DNA from: Pseudomonadota bacterium
GTDB lineage: Bacteria > Pseudomonadota > Gammaproteobacteria > Burkholderiales > JABEVD01
Assembly (NCBI GenBank): GCA_021802545.1
Contig: JAJZRS010000009.1
Span: 33,523 to 97,522, forward strand
Direction of reading: 5' to 3'
Length of the DNA: 64,000 bases
Part shown: piece after piece, positions 27,938 through 38,774 of the stretch
Numbering within the stretch: the stretch's first letter is position 1
How the letters are laid out: each line of letters opens with the position of its first letter
Program-made: the position numbers and the translations under genes
Notes under the pieces: model-generated
The model's input: the letters and a program-made list of their open reading frames with translations, nothing else
Told to the model about the DNA's origin: nothing
The model's database searches: none

Positions 27938-28570
27938 TCAGCGTCCCAAACCGATGCGCGGAAGAAATGCAGGGGTCTGTTGGGCGTAGCGGCTGTACTC
28001 GTCGCCGAATTCCGCAAGCGCATCCCGCTCCTCGGAACGAGCCAGACGAACATACATCCACACCAGTACGGGGAACATCAGCAGCGTCAGAATGGTTGGC
28101 CACTGCAACAGGAATCCGAACATGATCAATATGAAAGCATCGTATTGAGGATGGCGGATACGCGCGTAAACCCCGGTGGTCGCCAGGCAATGTTTGCGCT
28201 GCGCGGCGTAAAGCACTCTCCATGCCGAAGAAAGCAGGATGAAGCCGCCGCTGATGAGAGCGAAGCTGGCGAGATGAAAGGGGCCGAAATGGGGATTGAC
28301 GCGCCAGCCCAACAACTCTTCCAGCAGATGACCCGCATCGTGGGAGAACCAGTTCACGTTGGGATAGCGGCTCTGCAGCCAGCCGGAAAGCAGATAGATG
28401 GTCAACGGGAAGCCGTACATCTCGGCGAACAGCGCCACGATGAAAGCGGAAAACCCACCGAACGAACGCCAGTCGCGCGGGGTTTTCGGCTTGGTGAAGC
28501 TGAATGCGAAAATGATGAACACCGCGGAATTGATGATGACCAGCAACCAGTGGCCATAAGCACCGTTCAT
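27938..28570 (-). CDS. isoprenylcysteine/phospholipid methyltransferase-like membrane protein
   Basis: 210 residues with five or six spans. The C-terminal third carries the ICMT/PEMT signature: GVYARIRHPQYDAFI, a further membrane pair, then RSEERDALAEFGDEYSRYAQQTPAFLPR. Members use SAM at the membrane. Such genes recur in copper clusters together with CopA and YHS proteins; their substrate is not known. Confidence 0.82.
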   Translation of the reverse strand: MNGAYGHWLLVIINSAVFIIFAFSFTKPKTPRDWRSFGGFSAFIVALFAEMYGFPLTIYLLSGWLQSRYPNVNWFSHDAGHLLEELLGWRVNPHFGPFHLASFALISGGFILLSSAWRVLYAAQRKHCLATTGVYARIRHPQYDAFILIMFGFLLQWPTILTLLMFPVLVWMYVRLARSEERDALAEFGDEYSRYAQQTPAFLPRIGLGR

Positions 28571-28615
28571 TGGCTGCCTCCTTGCTCGGGAATGGCATAA
28601 ATGGCCAAGATGCCG

Positions 28616-28918
28616 TTACTTCTCAGGGTTCCTTGTACAGCATTGCCCAGGACCATGCCTGCCGGAACCGCACAAGAAAAAGTTGTACAGCGGCACCCAG
28701 ATCAGCGCGAAGTACCAGCCGTAGCCATAGCTCTCGATCAATCCCAATCCAAAGCCGGACCAGCTGATCCATTCGAATCCCGGCAGCAATTTGCGCCAAG
28801 CTTGGTACATCGCGTGTCCTGGAAAAACCAGATCGAACGCCACACACAGCGCAAAAGTGATCGCCAGAAACAGGCTGGTCGCATGCCCCACCGCCACCAA
28901 AGAAACGCCTTGTTTCAT
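28616..28918 (-). CDS. DUF5676-like small membrane protein
   Basis: 100 residues from ATG 28918, which overlaps the upstream YHS gene by 4 bp. Two membrane spans are seen (SLFLAITFALCVAFDLVF and the C-terminal GYGWYFALIWVPLYNFFL). The pattern, including WRKLLPGFEWISWSGFGLGLIESYGYGW, matches my memory of DUF5676 proteins that accompany copper ATPases. Function unknown. Confidence 0.75.
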   Translation of the reverse strand: MKQGVSLVAVGHATSLFLAITFALCVAFDLVFPGHAMYQAWRKLLPGFEWISWSGFGLGLIESYGYGWYFALIWVPLYNFFLCGSGRHGPGQCCTRNPEK

Positions 28919-29190
28919 GACTGCTCCTTTTCTTTGCCCAAGTACTGTTGCGGATCGGCATCGAACTTGTCGAGGCAGCTTCTGGAACAGAAACGGTATA
29001 ATACGCCGTGATGCGATTTCGCATAGCCGCTCCCGGCAGGCACCTGCATGCCGCATACCGGATCGGTATCGTTACCGCTTGCAGCGTCGTGCCGCACGTG
29101 CCCGCCGTGGACCATGTGGGCGCCGCAACCAAAGCGCATCATCAGAAAGAATAACCCGGCAAACAACAATAACGAAAATAAGCCTTCCAT
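28915..29190 (-). CDS. membrane-anchored YHS-domain protein
   Basis: 91 residues. One span at the N-terminus (LFSLLLFAGLFFLMM) is followed by a His-rich linker (CGAHMVHGGHVRHD) and a YHS domain (TDPVCGMQV ... YRFCSRSCLDKFDADPQQYL) with all Cys ligands. Likely binds copper or another soft metal at the membrane. Shares ATGA with the DUF5676 gene. Confidence 0.82.
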   Translation of the reverse strand: MEGLFSLLLFAGLFFLMMRFGCGAHMVHGGHVRHDAASGNDTDPVCGMQVPAGSGYAKSHHGVLYRFCSRSCLDKFDADPQQYLGKEKEQS

Positions 29191-29305
29191 GACCGCCCCT
29201 CTGCTTATTGCAAGTATTCAAAGCTTCACGCGGCCGAGCCGCAACAAATTCTCGATCCCTTTTCGCTGCCCCGCTGCGATCATGGAATGGCCATGATTTT
29301 CCAAG

Positions 29306-29491
29306 CTAATTGTCTTCTCCTGACCTGTCCGGGGGGCGTCGCAATGCGATGAATCCCCACAGCACGATGGCCGGACAGACCAGCAAAAGCGCGGACAGCA
29401 GCGCTGTCCACCATGTCAATCCCCATAGAATCAATATAGCAGCCGCCAACGCTATGGCAAGCCAGGGACACAGCCATGCCCATTTGTTCAT
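29306..29491 (-). CDS. small two-span membrane protein
   Basis: 61 residues, [20 protein letters not shown] followed by a second hydrophobic segment ([22 protein letters not shown]) and a charged tail. Its start overlaps the CopA stop by 4 bp (ATGA), so it is translated with copA. Function unknown; it may be a pump subunit. Confidence 0.72.
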   Translation of the reverse strand: MNKWAWLCPWLAIALAAAILILWGLTWWTALLSALLLVCPAIVLWGFIALRRPPDRSGEDN

Positions 29492-31791
29492 GACAGATCC
29501 TTCTGATACAGGGTTACCCGGTTCAGCCTGAGCGCGTTCAGGATTACCGAAACCGAGCTGAAGCTCATCGCCGCCGCAGCTATGATGGGCGACAGCAGCA
29601 GGCCGAAGAACGGATACAGCACTCCCGCCGCCACCGGCACGCCGAGTACATTATAGATAAAGGCGAAGAACAGGTTCTGGCGGATATTGCTCATGGTGGC
29701 GCGGCTCAATCGCACCGCGCGCACTATGCCGCGCAGGTCGCCTTTCACCAGCGTGACGCCCGCGCTCTCCATCGCCACATCGGTGCCCGTGCCCATAGCG
29801 ATACCAACCTGCGCCTGGGCAAGCGCAGGCGCGTCGTTGACGCCATCGCCCGCCATTGCGACGAAGCGGCCCTGACCCTGAAGTTGCTTGACGATGGCGG
29901 CCTTCTGTTCCGGCAGGACTTCCGCTTCAATCTGGTCTATGCCCAGCTTGCGCGCCACCGCCTCCGCGGTGGTGCGGTTGTCGCCGGTGAGCATGATGAT
30001 GCGCACGCCTTCCTCGTGCAATGCGCGAATCGCATCCGGCGTGGATGCCTTCACCGGGTCGGCGACCCCGATCAGCCCGGCTGGCTGCTTATCTATCGCG
30101 AGCAGCATCACGGTCTGGCCATCGGCGCGCATTTCATCCGCGCGCACCGGCAGCACCCCTGCATTGATGCCCAGCTCCTCGAACAGTTTGAGATTGCCTA
30201 ACGCCACGGCGTGGCCCTCAACGCTTCCCGACACGCCCTTGCCCGTGTAGGAGCGGAAATCGCTGACCGCCGCAAGGATTAAGCTCCTGCCCTGTGCGCC
30301 GCCCACGATAGCCGCGGCCAGCGGATGTTCGCTGGCGCGCTCCAGGCTCGCACCACGCCTTAGCACTGTGTCTTCGTCGAAACCGGCAAGGGCGGTGACC
30401 GACATCAGTTTAGGCTTGCCCTCGGTCAGGGTTCCGGTCTTGTCCACCACCAGTGTGTTTACTTTCTCCATGGTTTCCAGAGCCTCGGCATTCTTGATCA
30501 GCACACCGGCAGTGGCTCCCCGCCCGGTGCCCACCATGATCGACATGGGCGTGGCCAGCCCCAGCGCGCAGGGGCAGGCGATGATCAGAACGGCTACCGA
30601 ATTGACCACGGCGTGTGCCAGGCGCGGTTCGGGGCCCCAGATTCCCCACACCGCTAGTGTAGCCAGCGCAACTCCCACCACTGCCGGAACGAAATAGCCT
30701 GAGGCGACATCGGCAAGGCGCTGGATCGGGGCACGCGAGCGCTGCGCCTCGCTCACCATGTGCACGATCTGCGCGAGCAGCGTGTCTGCGCCGACACGCT
30801 CGGCACGCATCAACAGGCTGCCGGTGCCATTCACCGTCGCGCCAATCAGCTTTGCGCCCGCCGTCTTCTCGACTGGGATTGATTCACCGGTGACCATGGA
30901 TTCGTCCAGCGCGCTGGTTCCTTCCAGCACCACCCCGTCCACTGGCACTTTCTCGCCAGGGCGCACGCGCAGTACGTCATTCGGCTGCACCTGGGCGAGT
31001 GGAATGTCTTCTTCGTGTCCATTGGTCCTTACGATGCGCGCGGTCTTTGGCGCAAGCCCGAGCAGCAACTTGATGGCGGCGCTGGTCTGACTTCTTGCGC
31101 GCAATTCCATCACCTGGCCCAGCAACACCAGTGCGGTGATCACCGCCGCCGCCTCGAAATACACCGGCACCGTGCCCATCATGCTGCGCATCGTTTCAGG
31201 GAAGATGCCCGGCAGCAGCATTGCTACCAGGCTGTAGGTCCAAGCTACTCCCACGCCGAGGGCTATCAGCGTGAACATGTTGAGATGGCGGTTCACCAGC
31301 GAAGCCCAGCCGCGCTGGAAGATCGGCCACCCGGACCACACCACTGCCGGCGTCGCCAGGAAGAATTCGATCCACTGCAACATCACCATGGAAACCGAGG
31401 AAGGGATGGCGCGCGGAAACAGGTCGGAAACCGTCGCAAGAAGGAATACCGGCAAGGCCAGCGCTGCGCTGACCCAGAAGCGTCGAGTCATATCGTGCAG
31501 CTCGGCGTTATCCTCGGCGGGCGCGTTGCGTGGCTCCAATGCCATGCCGCATTTGGGGCAATTCCCCGGCCCAGGCTGATGAATTTCAGGGTGCATGGGA
31601 CAGGTATAGCTTCTGGCAGACTGCGTCGTGGCGGTGGGCACAGCCGGGTTCAGGTATTTACCGGGATTTGCGGAAAACTTTTCCATGCAATGTTGAGAGC
31701 AAAAGTAATAGCGCCTGCCCGTATGTTCCAAGCTGCGCCCCGACTTGTCGTCGACCTCCATTCCGCATACCGGATCAGTAGCAGTGCTCAC
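29488..31791 (-). CDS. copA: copper-exporting P1B-1 ATPase with N-terminal YHS and metal-binding domains
   Basis: 767 residues. The N-terminus has a YHS domain (TDPVCGMEV ... [20 protein letters not shown], 1-48) and then a heavy-metal-binding domain ([26 protein letters not shown], about 62-88) in place of the usual HMA domain. TM6 has [10 protein letters not shown], the phosphorylation motif is [11 protein letters not shown], and [10 protein letters not shown] and [13 protein letters not shown] are present. TM7 and TM8 have FIYNVLGVP and [15 protein letters not shown], the Cu(I) signatures. It exports Cu(I) from the cytoplasm and heads the group of YHS and small membrane genes downstream. 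Confidence 0.94.
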   Translation of the reverse strand: MSTATDPVCGMEVDDKSGRSLEHTGRRYYFCSQHCMEKFSANPGKYLNPAVPTATTQSARSYTCPMHPEIHQPGPGNCPKCGMALEPRNAPAEDNAELHDMTRRFWVSAALALPVFLLATVSDLFPRAIPSSVSMVMLQWIEFFLATPAVVWSGWPIFQRGWASLVNRHLNMFTLIALGVGVAWTYSLVAMLLPGIFPETMRSMMGTVPVYFEAAAVITALVLLGQVMELRARSQTSAAIKLLLGLAPKTARIVRTNGHEEDIPLAQVQPNDVLRVRPGEKVPVDGVVLEGTSALDESMVTGESIPVEKTAGAKLIGATVNGTGSLLMRAERVGADTLLAQIVHMVSEAQRSRAPIQRLADVASGYFVPAVVGVALATLAVWGIWGPEPRLAHAVVNSVAVLIIACPCALGLATPMSIMVGTGRGATAGVLIKNAEALETMEKVNTLVVDKTGTLTEGKPKLMSVTALAGFDEDTVLRRGASLERASEHPLAAAIVGGAQGRSLILAAVSDFRSYTGKGVSGSVEGHAVALGNLKLFEELGINAGVLPVRADEMRADGQTVMLLAIDKQPAGLIGVADPVKASTPDAIRALHEEGVRIIMLTGDNRTTAEAVARKLGIDQIEAEVLPEQKAAIVKQLQGQGRFVAMAGDGVNDAPALAQAQVGIAMGTGTDVAMESAGVTLVKGDLRGIVRAVRLSRATMSNIRQNLFFAFIYNVLGVPVAAGVLYPFFGLLLSPIIAAAAMSFSSVSVILNALRLNRVTLYQKDLS

Positions 31792-31886
31792 GTTGATTTC
31801 CTTTCGGGGGCATGAATTGAGAGTTTTGAAATTTCCAGGTCATGCAACTGCATGCATTTCGACGCCACCATTTCGCGCAATACGGT

Positions 31887-32117
31887 TCATGATACATCCT
31901 GTTTCATCCGGTCGAATTCTTCCTTCGAAATCTCCCCATTGGCATAACGCCTTTTCAAGACAGTCAGAGGGGTTTCGGATGCGTCTCCGGACGGGCCGAA
32001 GCGCCCCCTGTGCAAAAATGAGAACCCGATGAAAATCAATACGACGAGGAAGAAAATAGAAAAAAACCACACACCGGCAAACCACATATGATCAGGGAAC
32101 ATGTCTTTTCCTTTCAT
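31887..32117 (-). CDS. SHOCT-domain small membrane protein
   Basis: 76 residues (ATG 32117; ATG 32102 also has a fair AAGGA). A single span (FAGVWFFSIFFLVVLIFIGF) is followed by a SHOCT motif (TPLTVLKRRYANGEISKEEFDRMKQDV). It is the second SHOCT gene in the window next to a metal ATPase, here copA. Role unknown. Confidence 0.78.
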   Translation of the reverse strand: MKGKDMFPDHMWFAGVWFFSIFFLVVLIFIGFSFLHRGRFGPSGDASETPLTVLKRRYANGEISKEEFDRMKQDVS

Positions 32118-32185
32118 TGCTGACCTCTCGCCCAAAGGCGGGGGTATCAGGTTCTCAATGGAGCATTCCAGGTAGCTGTACCTGG

Positions 32186-32563
32186 TTACCGACCATTCAT
32201 AGGCTTATTCATATCCATGAGCATGTGGTGTTCTTTCATCATTTGCCCAAATATGGATTCCATCAATTTCTGATGCTCGTCGATCCACTCCTCGTGCTCC
32301 TGCATGGTCATGCCAGGTTTCGGCTTCATGGCCTTCATCTTATCCATGACGTCTTTCATCATTTTCAGGTGTTGCGCAAGCAGCTTCTGACGCTCGGCGC
32401 CTTTGGCCGCCTCTGTCTCCTTCATTTTCATTTCCGCATCGCGGATGTTTTGGTACAACTGCTTTTGCTGGAAATCCGGCCCTGCCCATGCCAGAATCGA
32501 AATCATGCCGAGACTACAGGCCAGAACCGAAACAATGAATCCGTTGGCGATCCGTTTTTTCAT
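32186..32563 (-). CDS. Met/His-rich periplasmic protein
   Basis: 125 residues from ATG 32563 with GGAAGA before it. A signal peptide (MKKRIANGFIVSVLACSLGM...AWA) precedes a helical, charged mature part with many Met and His (HLKMMKDVMDKMKAMKPKPGM, MMKEHHMLMDMNKPMNG). The plan resembles the Met-rich protein at 25627-26097 and CopX/Spy-like copper proteins; periplasmic copper binding is inferred. Confidence 0.7.
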   Translation of the reverse strand: MKKRIANGFIVSVLACSLGMISILAWAGPDFQQKQLYQNIRDAEMKMKETEAAKGAERQKLLAQHLKMMKDVMDKMKAMKPKPGMTMQEHEEWIDEHQKLMESIFGQMMKEHHMLMDMNKPMNGR

Positions 32564-32719
32564 CACAATCTTCCTTTTTGTTGAAAACCCCTCTATTCGA
32601 TTGATCTGCGAGAATCCCAAAATGTCATGATGCTGACAGTTCACTTCCCTTGCTTAGTCTAGTACGTAGTCATTGATCAGAATGAACCGCGACTGCATTG
32701 TTTGCGCGGGATGGCGGAT

Positions 32720-33268
32720 TCAGCCGTGATCTGGCATATCCATGTCATCATCGGGCGGGGCCTTGGCGACAATGTCCTTGTATTGTCCCGGTGTCAGGTC
32801 CGGCAGTTTCTGCAGGAAAGCCACCATGCTCCAGATCGTGTCGTCATCGTGGCTGCCGCCCCAGGCAGGCATGGCGCTCATTTTGATGCCGTGCTTGATA
32901 ATCCAGAAAGTTTCCTTCGGGTCCATCCGCACTTGGGTCAGGTTGGGCGGCAACGGATAAAGTCCGTGCCGGATTTCGGAGTCTTTTTTTCCAGGGATCA
33001 AATGGCATCCGGTGCACATCGCTGCGTATTGCCCGGCGCCCTTGAGGATCAGTTTCTCGTCGTCGAGCTTGGGGACCACGATGTTCCGGGCGTGGGTCTT
33101 GACCGAACGGTCGCGCAAGGTCTCCAAGATCCTGAAAACCGGTTTGGTGTGATGATCGTCGGCACCGATGTTGTAACTTCCTGAGTAGATGAAGATTGCT
33201 ACGCCCATCATGGCGATGGTCAATGGCAACACAATCAGAGCCACATAGTGCTTGATTCCAAAATGCAT
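32720..33268 (-). CDS. membrane-anchored mono-haem cytochrome c
   Basis: 182 residues. An N-terminal span (YVALIVLPLTIAMMGVAIFIY) anchors a periplasmic class I domain with the haem site CTGCH (GAGQYAAMCTGCHLIPG, about residue 85) and a probable axial Met in SAMPAWGG. The C-terminus is His/Asp-rich. It lies inside the copper cluster, between Met-rich protein genes. It could receive electrons during Cu(I) oxidation or link to respiration (inference). Confidence 0.88.
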   Translation of the reverse strand: MHFGIKHYVALIVLPLTIAMMGVAIFIYSGSYNIGADDHHTKPVFRILETLRDRSVKTHARNIVVPKLDDEKLILKGAGQYAAMCTGCHLIPGKKDSEIRHGLYPLPPNLTQVRMDPKETFWIIKHGIKMSAMPAWGGSHDDDTIWSMVAFLQKLPDLTPGQYKDIVAKAPPDDDMDMPDHG

Positions 33269-33307
33269 GAAAACTCCCGAGAAACGTTAGATATGAGCTC
33301 GGATGAA

Positions 33308-33332
33308 AGCCCCCGACAAGCAGGCGGGGGCT
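33308..33332 (-). terminator. hairpin after the 125-residue periplasmic gene
   Basis: An 8-bp perfect stem (AGCCCCCG/CGGGGGCT) with a 9-base loop lies 30 bp beyond the minus-strand stop at 33362 and before the cytochrome gene. Only TTT follows on the minus strand, so it is a weak or partial terminator that may lower expression of the cytochrome and downstream genes. Confidence 0.55.
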
Positions 33333-33361
33333 CGTCATTTCGGATCGCGCAAGCGATCCCT

Positions 33362-33739
33362 TCATTTGGCCTTTTCCGCCAGTTGATGATGCAGTTTCGC
33401 CAGGGCGATGTCTTCCTTGGCCGCTTCCGCATATTTTTCTGCGAGTCTGTTGCAATGCGTCACCAAACCATGCTTCGCTTCCAGGGCTGGATTCCGGCTA
33501 TAAGCCTTGGCCATTTCCTTGTGCTCCTCCGCCTTCTTCTCAAGTTCCTTGGCTTCCTGTTCGTATTGCGCCGCCAGCGCCTCATGATCGGCTTTGGTCT
33601 TGGCGTTGAGGATCTGCTGCTCCATGGAAACAGCTTGTTGGCCCTCATCGGCTCCGATTGCATATCCTCCGAGAGTAAGACCGAGTGCTAAAGCCGCGCC
33701 GCATACTACGCCTGCGATCCACGTTGATTTCTTGTCCAT
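33362..33739 (-). CDS. periplasmic coiled-coil protein
   Basis: 125 residues from ATG 33739, with AAAGGAG ahead of it. Signal peptide MDKKSTWIAGVVCGAALALG. The mature region is almost all helical and rich in Ala, Glu, Lys and His (EHKEMAKAYSRNPALEAKHGLVTHCNRLAEKYAEAAKEDIALAKLHHQLA). It lies between CusF and cytochrome c. Family not recognised; similar Ala/Lys/His helical proteins occur in copper clusters. Confidence 0.7.
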   Translation of the reverse strand: MDKKSTWIAGVVCGAALALGLTLGGYAIGADEGQQAVSMEQQILNAKTKADHEALAAQYEQEAKELEKKAEEHKEMAKAYSRNPALEAKHGLVTHCNRLAEKYAEAAKEDIALAKLHHQLAEKAK

Positions 33740-33826
33740 TTCACAATCTCCTTTAAGAATTGAAAACAAAATTCGATGAAACCCTGTTTCAAATGTTCAT
33801 TTCAGTCCTCCTTTCCGGAACGGACA

Positions 33827-34186
33827 TCAGTTCACGCCGGTGATCAGATACCCGCTCCCATGCTTGACGAACTCGAATTTGATTTTTTCTTCAGGATGAA
33901 GCTTCTTTATCAGCTTCCTATCCTTGACGGAAAAGGTCATGGTCATGGCAGGCCAACCGAGTGCCTCGACGGGCTGGTGGGCGATGGTTACGCGTTTTCC
34001 GGATGGGTCCAGCGCTTTGACGACGCCGGTGGTGCGATAGGTTTGGGCCTTGTTTCCGGGCTGCTCCATGCCCTTCATGTCCATGCCCTTCATGTCCATG
34101 CCCTTCATGTCCATGCCTGACATGTCGGCGGCAACTCCGGCAATGGAAATGCCCGACAGAATCAACGCAAAACAAATCTTTTTCAT
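33827..34186 (-). CDS. cusF: CusF-like periplasmic Cu(I) chaperone
   Basis: 119 residues with a signal ([20 protein letters not shown]). The C-terminal domain has the CusF metal site: His in VTIAHQPVE, Trp and two Met in [10 protein letters not shown], all four ligands of CusF. Between signal and domain are near-identical repeats of GMDMK ([16 protein letters not shown]), which may add Cu(I) capacity. The ATG overlaps the cusA stop by 4 bp. Confidence 0.92.
   Translation of the reverse strand: MKKICFALILSGISIAGVAADMSGMDMKGMDMKGMDMKGMEQPGNKAQTYRTTGVVKALDPSGKRVTIAHQPVEALGWPAMTMTFSVKDRKLIKKLHPEEKIKFEFVKHGSGYLITGVN
34066..34112 (+). repeat. 15-bp tandem repeat encoding GMDMK
   Basis: Three consecutive copies of CATGCCCTTCATGTC, followed by a diverged fourth, encode the pentapeptide repeats of the CusF-like protein on the minus strand. 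Copy number could vary by slippage. Confidence 0.85.
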
Positions 34187-37100
34187 GATAGACGCTCCTG
34201 TGGCTGGTTGAGAGTAATTTCCCTGCGGCGCATCAGCCTGTACGCCGCGGGAATGACGAACATGGAAAGAAGCGGGGCGGTGATCATGCCCCCCACCATG
34301 GGGGCCGCGATGCGGCTCATGATCTCGCTCCCCGTGCCGTTTCCCCACAATATCGGAAGCAGCCCGGAAATGATCACGGCGACGGTCATGGCCTTGGGGC
34401 GTACACGCAACACGGCGCCTTCGCGAATGGCTTCCAGCAGATCAGCTTCGGCAGCCCGGCCCGAAGCAATCCGCTCGTCCCAGGCGTGCTTCAGATAGAT
34501 CAGCATGACGACCCCGAATTCCGAAGCGACGCCTGCCAGCGCGATGAACCCCACGGCCGTGGCAATGGACAGGTTGTACCCCATCCAGTAAAGGAACCAG
34601 ATTCCTCCCGTCAGCGCAAAAGGCAGGGTCGCGAGGATGAGAAGCGCTTCATCGAGTCGACCCAGGGTCAGGTAAAGCAGGACGAAGATAATCAGGAGCG
34701 TTCCCGGGACCACGAGCTTCAACCTTTGATTGGCGCGTTCCATGAACTCGAACTGCCCTGAATAGGCAATGCTCACCCCGGGAGCCGGTTTGACTTCTTT
34801 TTCCACTGCATGACGAAGATCCGAAACGGTTGATGCAAGATCGCGCCCCCTCACATCGACATAAACCCATCCGGACAGCCTGGCATTCTCGGTCTTGATC
34901 ATGGGCGGTCCATCCGTGACATGGATATTCGCGAGCATGCCCAGCGTGATCTGGGCACCCGCCTGCGTCACGATAGGCAATGTTTCCAGCTTTCCGACCG
35001 TATCGCGCCATTCGCGAGGGTAGCGCAGGTTGATCGGGTAGCGTGCGTATCCTTCCACCGTTTCGCCGATGTTCTCCCCGCCTATCAGGCCGCTCACGAT
35101 ATCCTGAACATCCGAGATGTTGAGGCCGTAGCGGGCTGCTGCGAACCTGTCTATGTCGATGTCGACGTAATGGCCTCCCGTGGATCGTTCGGCAAACGCT
35201 GAAGAGACGCCGGGAACGGATTTTGCCACTTGCTCCACCTGTTGGGCGACAAGGTCGATATCGGCGAGATTCGAGCCCGATATCTTGACCCCGATGGGGC
35301 TCTTGATGCCCGTTGCCAGCATGTCGATGCGGTTCCGGATGGGCGGCACCCAGATATTGGCAAGCCCCGGGGCCTTGACGGTTCTGTCCAGCTCATCCAC
35401 GAGCTTCCTTTTCGTCATGCCGGGCCGCCACTGATTTTCCGGCTTGAAGCGGATGATCGTCTCGAACATCTCGATCGGCGCGGGATCCGTTGCCGTCTCG
35501 GCACGTCCTGCTTTCCCGAACACCTCCTCGACCTCAGGGACGGACTTGATCAGCCTGTCCGTCTGCTGCAGCAGTTCCGACGCTTTTTGAACTGAAAGAC
35601 CGGGTAGCGCAGAAGGCATGTAGAGCAGATCGCCCTCGTCAAGCGGCGGCAAAAATTCCCCGCCCAGACGGCTCAATGGAAAGGCGGCCGTCAGAAAGAC
35701 CAGAAAGGCTGCGGCCAGCGTCATTTTTGGCCTTGAGAGCACGGATTCGAGCAGCGGCCGGTAGATCCGGATCAGCCAGCGATTCAGGGGATTGGCTTCT
35801 TCCCTCGGCAGGTTTCCCCTGATCCAGTAGCCCATCAGGATCGGGATCAGGGTTACGGAAAGGGCGGCGGCTGACGCCATGGCATAGGTTTTCGTGTAGG
35901 CAAGCGGCGAAAAGAGCCGGCCTTCCTGAGCCTGCAGCGTGAAGATGGGAACGAAGGAGACGGTGATGATCAGAAGGCTGAAGAAGAGCGCAGGGCCAAC
36001 CTCGATCGCGGCTTCAGTTACCACTTCCCAGTGCGTCTTGCCAACGAGCTTTTCTCCCGGATGGCTCTCTTTCCAGGCTTCCATTTTCTTGTGGGCATTC
36101 TCGATCATCACGATCGCCGCATCGACCATGGCGCCGATGGCGATGGCGATTCCGCCGAGCGACATGATGTTGGCATTGATACCCTGGTATTTCATGACGA
36201 TGAAAGCCATCAATACGCCCAGGGGAAGCGACACGATAGCGACGAAGGAAGAGCGCAGATGCCAGAGGAATGCGCCGCAGACGAGGGCTACCACGACGAA
36301 TTCCTCGATGAGCTTGTGGTCCAGATTCTTCACCGCCCTGTCGATCAATCCGCTCCTGTCGTAGGTAGGAACGATCGCAACCCCTTCAGGCAGGCTTTTC
36401 CCGAGTTCCCGGATCTTTTCATGGATCGCCGAGAGCGTGGTTCTTGCGTTCTTGCCCGATCTCAGGATGATCACGCCACCCACGGTCTCCCCCTGGCCGT
36501 CGAGCTCCGCTATCCCCCTTCTCATTTCCGGGCCGATCTGGATTCTGGCGACGTCGCCCAGCGTGACCGGCACGCCGTTCGCGAGCTTCAAGGGAATGGC
36601 CTTGAAATCCGAAATGTTTTTCAGATAGCCGGAGGAGCGTACCATCAATTCCGTCTCTCCCTGTTCGAGAACCGAACCCCCCGCCTCCTGATTGGCATCC
36701 TGGATGGCTTTCTTCATTTCTCCATAGGTGATGCCGAAGCTCGCGAGCTTCACGGGATCGGGAGTCACCTGGTATTGCCTGACCATGCCGCCGATGCTGG
36801 CGACTTCGGCCACGTTGGGGAGGGTCTTGAGTTCGTATTTCAGGAACCAGTCCTGGATAGCTCTGAGCTCCGAAAGATCGTGGTGCCCTGTTCTGTCGAC
36901 AAGCGCATATTCGTATATCCAGCCCACGCCTGTTGCATCCGGTCCGAGATTCGAACGGGCTGTCGCGGGCAGCCTGCCCTGAACCTGATTGAGGTATTCG
37001 AGGACTCTGGAGCGGGCCCAGTAGAGATCTGTCCCGTCCTCGAACAGCACATAGACATAGCTGTCGCCGAAAAAGGAATAGCCTCGCACCGTCTTCGCTC

Positions 37101-37332
37101 CCGGAACGGAGAGCATGGTGGTCGTAAGCGGATAGGTGACCTGGTTTTCCACGATCCTCGGCGCCTGTCCCGGATAACTCGTGCGGATGATGACCTGTAC
37201 GTCTGAAAGATCCGGGAGCGCATCGACAGGCGCGGTTCTGACGGACCAGATCCCCCATGCCGTGACAAAAAGGGTCGCGATGAGAACCAGGATGCGGTTC
37301 TTTACGGACCAGCGGATGAGCTTGGCTATCAC
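34183..37332 (-). CDS. cusA: CusA-type Cu(I)/Ag(I) RND efflux pump
   Basis: 1049 residues. TM4 near residue 404 reads [18 protein letters not shown], the monovalent-cation signature. The three Met ligands of E. coli CusA can be placed: [22 protein letters not shown] and [12 protein letters not shown]. Full-length with 12 spans. It exports periplasmic or cytosolic Cu(I)/Ag(I) via CusB and CusC. It overlaps cusB and cusF by 4 bp on each side. Confidence 0.96.
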   Translation of the reverse strand: MIAKLIRWSVKNRILVLIATLFVTAWGIWSVRTAPVDALPDLSDVQVIIRTSYPGQAPRIVENQVTYPLTTTMLSVPGAKTVRGYSFFGDSYVYVLFEDGTDLYWARSRVLEYLNQVQGRLPATARSNLGPDATGVGWIYEYALVDRTGHHDLSELRAIQDWFLKYELKTLPNVAEVASIGGMVRQYQVTPDPVKLASFGITYGEMKKAIQDANQEAGGSVLEQGETELMVRSSGYLKNISDFKAIPLKLANGVPVTLGDVARIQIGPEMRRGIAELDGQGETVGGVIILRSGKNARTTLSAIHEKIRELGKSLPEGVAIVPTYDRSGLIDRAVKNLDHKLIEEFVVVALVCGAFLWHLRSSFVAIVSLPLGVLMAFIVMKYQGINANIMSLGGIAIAIGAMVDAAIVMIENAHKKMEAWKESHPGEKLVGKTHWEVVTEAAIEVGPALFFSLLIITVSFVPIFTLQAQEGRLFSPLAYTKTYAMASAAALSVTLIPILMGYWIRGNLPREEANPLNRWLIRIYRPLLESVLSRPKMTLAAAFLVFLTAAFPLSRLGGEFLPPLDEGDLLYMPSALPGLSVQKASELLQQTDRLIKSVPEVEEVFGKAGRAETATDPAPIEMFETIIRFKPENQWRPGMTKRKLVDELDRTVKAPGLANIWVPPIRNRIDMLATGIKSPIGVKISGSNLADIDLVAQQVEQVAKSVPGVSSAFAERSTGGHYVDIDIDRFAAARYGLNISDVQDIVSGLIGGENIGETVEGYARYPINLRYPREWRDTVGKLETLPIVTQAGAQITLGMLANIHVTDGPPMIKTENARLSGWVYVDVRGRDLASTVSDLRHAVEKEVKPAPGVSIAYSGQFEFMERANQRLKLVVPGTLLIIFVLLYLTLGRLDEALLILATLPFALTGGIWFLYWMGYNLSIATAVGFIALAGVASEFGVVMLIYLKHAWDERIASGRAAEADLLEAIREGAVLRVRPKAMTVAVIISGLLPILWGNGTGSEIMSRIAAPMVGGMITAPLLSMFVIPAAYRLMRRREITLNQPQERLS

Positions 37333-38774
37333 GGCATGCCTCCCATCTTGCCCATTTTTTCGACGACCATGCCCTGGTCGGTTTTGCGCACCGTCACATG
37401 CACCCTGTCGCCTGATTTCAATCCATTGGCGACATCCGGGTCAGCAAGCGGGAAGGTCATGGTCATGCCGGGCATATTGAAGGCCTTGAACGGGCCATGC
37501 CGCAGGGTGATTTCCTTTCCTGACAAATCCATGATGGTCGCATCGGTTTCGTCCGTATTGCCCGATGCGCTGGCTGGTGCGGAAGATCGCGCCATGATTC
37601 CAGAGAGGCTCGCCTCCGAGTCGATCAGGAATTGCCCGCTCGAGGCAATTTTCTGGCCTTCTTCCAGGCCCGAAAGGATCACTGTCCTATCGCCTATCTC
37701 CTGGCCAGGCACCACTTCAGCGGGAACGAACCTTCCTTTTCCATCGGAAACCATGACAAGAGACCGCTTCCCCGTCCTGATGACGGCTTCAGTCGGAACG
37801 GCAAGCGCGGTTTCATCCGTCATATGGCCTATCCTGACCTGGGCCGAATCACCCGGACGCAATTTCAGGTCCTGATTAGGAAATGCTATCCTTACTCTCA
37901 GGCTGCGGCTTGGATCACTCAGTACGGGCAAAACCGTTTCGACTCGCCCGGGAACGGCTTTTTCCGGCAAGCCGGAGATCATCGCCTCAATTTTGTCCCC
38001 GACATGAACTTCGCCGGAAAGCGCCTGCGGCACGGCTGCGTCCAGCCAGACTGTCGAAAGTCCGTTGATGCGAACCAGCGTCTGCCCCGGGGAAACGTTC
38101 ATGCCTGTGCGGATGTCGAGCGACTGGACCACCCCGGAAACAGGTGAACGCAGGACGAATTCCAGGTTTGCCTTCCCGGTTTTCTCGGTTTCGCTGATAT
38201 AATCTTGCGGAATTCCCGAAAGGCGCAGCCTCTCGCGTGCTGTCTCCACCAAGGCCGGGTCGCCCTGGGCCGCGAGAAATTCGCCCTGGGCGGCTGACCA
38301 TTCAGGCACGGAAAGAACCACGAGCGCCTCCCCCTTGTGAACGACGTCGCCGGGGGCGAGCGGCGGCACTTTTACAACGAATCCGTTCGCGCGGCTCTGC
38401 ACGATGGCCACATCCCGCTCGTCGAAGCCGATCATTCCTGAGACTTCGATTCTGGACGAAAGCGCAATGCCTTCCACTTTCGCCAGCCGTACACCGAGAT
38501 TCTGCATTGCGGACGGATCGATCTTCACCGAGGCATTGGTTTTTTCCTCATCGGCAAGCTTGGGCACCAGATCCATGTCCATGTAGGGGGACTTGCCAGG
38601 TTTGTCGAAATGCTGATCCGGGCGCATCGGATCATACCAGTACAACACTTTGGCTTGTTTTGATGGTGGATGAGGCTTCTTATCCAACCCTGGACGTTTT
38701 GCCCGATACAAACTCAGAGATACTGCCAGCAACAGCAAAAACAAAAGAAAAACGAACAATTTTGGTCTCTTCAT
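37329..38774 (-). CDS. cusB: CusB adaptor with fused C-terminal CusF domain
   Basis: 481 residues. The N-terminal anchor ([18 protein letters not shown]) is followed by the metal-binding segment [20 protein letters not shown] then MDMDLVP, in which the three Met ligands of CusB are kept. The adaptor domains follow. Residues from about 405 are a CusF-like domain ([20 protein letters not shown]), where the usual Trp is absent and Met takes its neighbourhood, so metal affinity may differ from the free CusF. Transfers Cu(I) to CusA. Confidence 0.94.
   Translation of the reverse strand: MKRPKLFVFLLFLLLLAVSLSLYRAKRPGLDKKPHPPSKQAKVLYWYDPMRPDQHFDKPGKSPYMDMDLVPKLADEEKTNASVKIDPSAMQNLGVRLAKVEGIALSSRIEVSGMIGFDERDVAIVQSRANGFVVKVPPLAPGDVVHKGEALVVLSVPEWSAAQGEFLAAQGDPALVETARERLRLSGIPQDYISETEKTGKANLEFVLRSPVSGVVQSLDIRTGMNVSPGQTLVRINGLSTVWLDAAVPQALSGEVHVGDKIEAMISGLPEKAVPGRVETVLPVLSDPSRSLRVRIAFPNQDLKLRPGDSAQVRIGHMTDETALAVPTEAVIRTGKRSLVMVSDGKGRFVPAEVVPGQEIGDRTVILSGLEEGQKIASSGQFLIDSEASLSGIMARSSAPASASGNTDETDATIMDLSGKEITLRHGPFKAFNMPGMTMTFPLADPDVANGLKSGDRVHVTVRKTDQGMVVEKMGKMGGMP

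Noticed and set aside
27408..28598. A 396-residue reading of the YHS gene
   Set aside because: The first 234 residues run out of frame through the ICMT-like gene; the ATG at 27896 with AGGGAG is the real start.
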